Position numbers and translations under genes: made by a program. Under the pieces are notes generated by a model, which made no database searches, was not told the DNA's origin, and was given only the letters and a program-made list of their open reading frames with translations. From Ktedonobacteraceae bacterium (lineage in GTDB: Bacteria > Chloroflexota > Ktedonobacteria > Ktedonobacterales > Ktedonobacteraceae), in NCBI GenBank assembly GCA_035653615.1, contig DASRBN010000007.1:1-64000 (forward strand): 64,000 nucleotides of DNA. The letters are read 5' to 3'. This document shows, one piece after another, positions 61,561 to 64,000 of this stretch (positions are counted from its first letter, which is position 1; each line of letters starts with the position of its first letter).

Positions 61561-62694
61561 CTAGACTAATATCTTCCCATCCTTCAAAAACAGTGTATCA
61601 TCAACCCGGACCTCGCCCGATTTGCGTAGATCACAGACCATATCCCAATGCAGGGCCGACTGATTTTCCCCTCCTGTTTCAGGATAGCTAGCGCCCAATG
61701 CAAAATGTACCGTCCCGCCCATTTTTTCGTCAAACAGTGTGTTCTTAGTACTGCGGTCCACTCGTGGGTTGTTGCCAAAAGCAAATTCGCCCAGGTAACG
61801 AGATCCGGCGTCCAGATCTAACATTTGCTCCAGGAAGTCCTGGCCCTGCCTCGCGCTCGCCTCCACCACCCTTCCCTCGCGGAATACTAACCGTATACCC
61901 TCGATAGTGCGGCCTTCATAGTTAGAGGGTATATCAAACTGGACGACCCCATTGGCGCTGTTCTCGACCGGACCGGTAAAAAACTCGCCGCTAGGAAAGT
62001 TCCGTTTCCCATCACTATTGATGAACACCCGGTCTTGAATGGAGAGCGTCAAATCTGTTCCCTCGCCCTGAATACGCACCTGCTTATGACCAGCAAGCCA
62101 GTCTACCAGTCGTTGCTGCTTTGCCGCCAGTTCCTTCCAGCGCGCTATCGGATCGGCATCATTGAGGAAGCACACATCGAACACAAACTCCTCAAATTCG
62201 CGCAGTGACATACCGGCATCCTGGGCATAGGCCATTGTGGGATAGAGGGTTGATGACCAGCGGAATGTCTTCTCCTGGGCGCGTTTGCGCAATACGTGGG
62301 TGACACTTTGATTGGCCTGCCGCCGTTTCGCCACGCGTGCCGGCACAATCCCGCTCCAGGCACGTGTATTGCCTTCCGACTCGATAGTAAGCCGGGCATC
62401 GACCTTTTCTGCCAGCGCATTCATCACAGGCGATGGCCTCAGCAGTTGCTCATTGCTTCCTTCCTGCAAAAGAATCTCATCGAGGCTTTCCAGGTCAATT
62501 AAAGGCACAGGGAAAGCCCCGACATGTAACAGTTCGCTATAAACGGCCTCCACCAGCGGCGCAGCCAATGGGGTAGCGCGAATTAAGACCGTTTCTCCTG
62601 CTTTCACATACAGGCAATAACGGACGAGCGTGTGCGCCCATCGCTCAATACGGATATCATGCATACTCGTTGTTTCTAGAAAGGGCATTTTCAC
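61561..62694 (-). CDS. M29-family aminopeptidase
   Basis: 377 residues of the thermophilic aminopeptidase family (AmpS/AmpT, M29). The N-terminal GETVLIRATPLAAPLVEAVYSELL is the Rossmann-like part; the C-terminal catalytic half has FINSDGKRNFPSGEFFTGPVENSANG with the metal-binding Glu, GIRLVFREGRVVEASARQGQDFLEQML, FGNNP, and HFALGASYPETGGENQSALHWDM with the His and Asp metal ligands. It removes N-terminal amino acids, metal-dependent, probably in the cytosol. The GTG start overlaps by four bases (GTGA) the stop of a four-codon leader ORF with the strong Shine-Dalgarno; an ATG ten codons later (MHDIRIE) is an alternative. Confidence 0.88.
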   Translation of the reverse strand: MKMPFLETTSMHDIRIERWAHTLVRYCLYVKAGETVLIRATPLAAPLVEAVYSELLHVGAFPVPLIDLESLDEILLQEGSNEQLLRPSPVMNALAEKVDARLTIESEGNTRAWSGIVPARVAKRRQANQSVTHVLRKRAQEKTFRWSSTLYPTMAYAQDAGMSLREFEEFVFDVCFLNDADPIARWKELAAKQQRLVDWLAGHKQVRIQGEGTDLTLSIQDRVFINSDGKRNFPSGEFFTGPVENSANGVVQFDIPSNYEGRTIEGIRLVFREGRVVEASARQGQDFLEQMLDLDAGSRYLGEFAFGNNPRVDRSTKNTLFDEKMGGTVHFALGASYPETGGENQSALHWDMVCDLRKSGEVRVDDTLFLKDGKILV

Positions 62695-62705
62695 CAGTCA
62701 GGCAT
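62691..62705 (-). promoter_or_regulatory. Four-codon leader ORF (MPDW) coupled to the aminopeptidase
   Basis: On the minus strand AAGGAGG, ten bases before an ATG at 62705, is followed by ATG CCT GAC TGG TGA. Its stop overlaps the aminopeptidase GTG start as GTGA, and no other ribosome-binding site precedes the GTG. The sequence around it can form a hairpin: 62680-62688 pairs with 62704-62712 and covers the leader ATG and its start region. Translational coupling or attenuation is inferred. Confidence 0.45.
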
Positions 62706-62712
62706 GCCCTTT

Positions 62713-63081
62713 TTACCTCCTTATAATAATGCTAATGTTAGATACAACGATTATGGGCAAGGGTGGGGTTCAAAATACTGAGGGCTTTCTGGCAATCGCC
62801 TGGATGGGAAAACGATATGACCGTCTTTTCCGTCTATAGTAATGGGCCAGGAGACCTTGCGCTGCAACATACCTGGGACGAATACAAGGCGCATCCCAAG
62901 ACTGTAAAAGATATATAACCGGCAAGAGAACATTGGGATCAGGAAGCTGCCGATTGTCAATCTCCTGATCTCCAACTCTTTTGCATAGCGGATGCCCTCA
63001 CAGGCGTGATAAGATGGGTGATGGCGCTCTTGCCTGAGGTAATATCTTAGATCAATTTATCTTATATGAAAGGGAAGCCGC
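62713..63081. other. Intergenic region, possible gene remnant
   Basis: About 370 bases between divergent genes. A 33-codon frame (62817-62918, starting MTVFSVYSNGPGDLAL) has no ribosome-binding site and no known family, and is not called. Both promoters should lie here. Confidence 0.4.
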
Positions 63082-63627
63082 ATGAAGCACGTTCTTTCTG
63101 CCCTGGCAATAATCGCCGTTTTGTCGTTACTCTTATGCGGATGTGATGTAACCATAACGTCGAGTGGTTCAGCGACTGCTACTCCCTCGTCCGGCGCCAC
63201 TCACTTTGGGGTACAGACAAAAACATCAGGTTGTCAAGCGCATGGAGGGCTTCCCGATTCGGCCTGTACCCCTGGCGCGATCTTCCCAAATGCGACAGCG
63301 CAGGAAATTTGCAAGTCTGGATACGCAAGCTCAGTACGCAACGTACCAACAAGTGAAAAAGATCAGGCCTATGCTGAGTATGGAATTACACATCACTCTT
63401 CAGGCCAATACGAAGTCGATCACCTCGTCTCCTTAGAGTTAGGTGGCTCCAATGACATCGCAAATCTCTGGCCTGAAGCGGCATCGCCAACTCCGGGGTT
63501 CCACCAGAAAGACCAGGTTGAAAACTACTTGCACAATCAGGTATGTTCAGGAGCTATTTCCTTGAAAGAGGCACAGATTGAAATCGCGACCAATTGGCTT
63601 GCCGTATATCAACGCATGCCCCATTAA
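63082..63627 (+). CDS. HNH-like lipoprotein, 181 aa
   Basis: A signal peptide with lipobox LCGC (Cys21) marks an exported lipoprotein. After a Ser/Thr-rich spacer the mature domain has the HNH-type core YEVDHLVSLELGGSND with IANLWPE, residues about 111-131, and a preceding ICKSGY with CxxxC spacing; Cys residues 51, 62, 77 and 155 may form disulfides. The pattern DH-x(10)-N-x(3)-NLWP occurs in uncharacterised exported HNH-fold proteins of Actinobacteria and Chloroflexota. DNA cleavage is not shown. AAGGGAAG before ATG supports the start. A further gene follows 39 bases later. Confidence 0.7.
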   Translation: MKHVLSALAIIAVLSLLLCGCDVTITSSGSATATPSSGATHFGVQTKTSGCQAHGGLPDSACTPGAIFPNATAQEICKSGYASSVRNVPTSEKDQAYAEYGITHHSSGQYEVDHLVSLELGGSNDIANLWPEAASPTPGFHQKDQVENYLHNQVCSGAISLKEAQIEIATNWLAVYQRMPH

Positions 63628-63666
63628 CAGGCATGAAGAGCATCATGAGATGGAGGATTCTTAAAT

Positions 63667-64000
63667 ATGACACAACAAAGTGACCGGGCTACCATGTTCC
63701 TGCTGGCAGGTGAAGGGGTGAAGATTTCTTACTACGTCAACGAGGATAATTCGTCCGAGCTTGACTATGAAGATGCTAATGGAACCCTCACCTTTCAGAG
63801 TGATCACCTGAACATCCAGAATTCCTCGCTGGGAACGCTCATCACCGCTACTCTCAAGTCGGCTGCTGATTCCGGTGCAAGGATGTTTACCCTGGTGCTA
63901 CCACAAGTCAAGCTCGGCGGACAGACAGAGCAGCCCTTAGAAACATTAGGAATTATTACGCAGGACAATAGCACAAAATCAAAAGCAGGCGCGCAGCTCA
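63667..64000 (+). CDS. Hypothetical protein (3' end outside the window)
   Basis: An open frame of 111 codons that runs off the right edge. GGAGG ten bases before the ATG supports it. The peptide starts MTQQSDRATMFLLAGEGVK and continues with DYEDANGTLTFQSDHLNIQNSSLGTLITATLKSAADSGARMFTLVLPQVKL in overlapping pieces; it looks like an alpha/beta or beta-rich domain with no signal peptide. No family recognised. It is 39 bases after the HNH-like lipoprotein gene, on the same strand. Confidence 0.6.
   Translation, partial: MTQQSDRATMFLLAGEGVKISYYVNEDNSSELDYEDANGTLTFQSDHLNIQNSSLGTLITATLKSAADSGARMFTLVLPQVKLGGQTEQPLETLGIITQDNSTKSKAGAQL

Noticed and set aside
62817-62918. 33-codon plus-strand frame MTVFSVYSNGPG
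   Set aside because: No ribosome-binding site, no homology and no conserved motif; more likely chance.
1-64000. CRISPR arrays, tRNA or rRNA genes, integrase or complete insertion sequence
   Set aside because: No regular spacer-repeat structure, no cloverleaf and no complete transposase with terminal repeats was seen by eye. Only a partial possible IS66-type start at the left edge remains.

Overview
The window is about 64 kb of bacterial chromosome at roughly 50-55% GC. It has no rRNA or tRNA gene and no CRISPR array that I can see. Gene content points to a Chloroflexota-type soil bacterium, most likely class Ktedonobacteria: many Ser/Thr kinases, four ECF-like sigma factors, two TPR-rich signalling proteins, secreted glycoside hydrolases, a MoxR/VWA/XdhC module and RtcB-archease. 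That placement is inference from gene content and style, not from a marker gene.

Layout. 1-1.6 kb: low-GC, accessory-looking edge with the 5' end of a possible IS66-type transposase, an orphan 226-aa gene behind an inverted-repeat promoter, and a one-blade WD40 fragment. 1.6-12.2 kb: an extended SDR; an ABC-2 drug exporter facing a MarR-type regulator with an added beta-rich domain; archease, rtcB and an MFS gene in one direction; a BNR-repeat secreted protein; and a cystathionine beta-synthase. 12.3-17 kb: a transmembrane Ser/Thr kinase beside a non-kinase membrane protein with a paralogous ectodomain. 17-24 kb: pckA, an APS-kinase-like protein, a lipoprotein, murD, a Uma2 protein and a P-loop kinase. 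24-29.8 kb: a PAS/GAF histidine kinase, an OmpR-type regulator, an orphan receiver, small proteins and a sigma factor. 30-36 kb: a kinase-TPR protein, a Tat-exported ferritin-like protein, and an acetyl-CoA synthetase control locus in which AcuC (deacetylase) and AcuA (acetyltransferase) form one polypeptide beside AcuB. 36-46 kb: an S9 peptidase, a TolB-like lipoprotein, an orphan adenine methyltransferase, an inositol-phosphatase-like protein, a papain-like membrane protein, a SET protein, and a sigma factor with a membrane protein that looks like an M48 peptidase without its zinc site. 46-56 kb: a second sigma factor closely paralogous to the one near 29 kb, an HTH-TPR regulator, a glycosyltransferase, a thioesterase, another sigma factor, and an LCP-pseudokinase/FHA operon. 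56-64 kb: the XdhC/CoxI/VWA/MoxR operon, a GH5 enzyme, an M29 aminopeptidase with a tiny coupled leader ORF, an HNH-like lipoprotein and a truncated unknown gene.

Themes. The window is rich in signal transduction and cell-surface functions. The most unusual points are the fused AcuC-AcuA enzyme with AcuB, the LCP/pseudokinase-FHA operon (which parallels the mycobacterial MviN arrangement), the kinase/non-kinase pair sharing a Cys-Cys ectodomain, and several long intergenic palindromes. Start codons were chosen by Shine-Dalgarno spacing and may differ from automatic calls.
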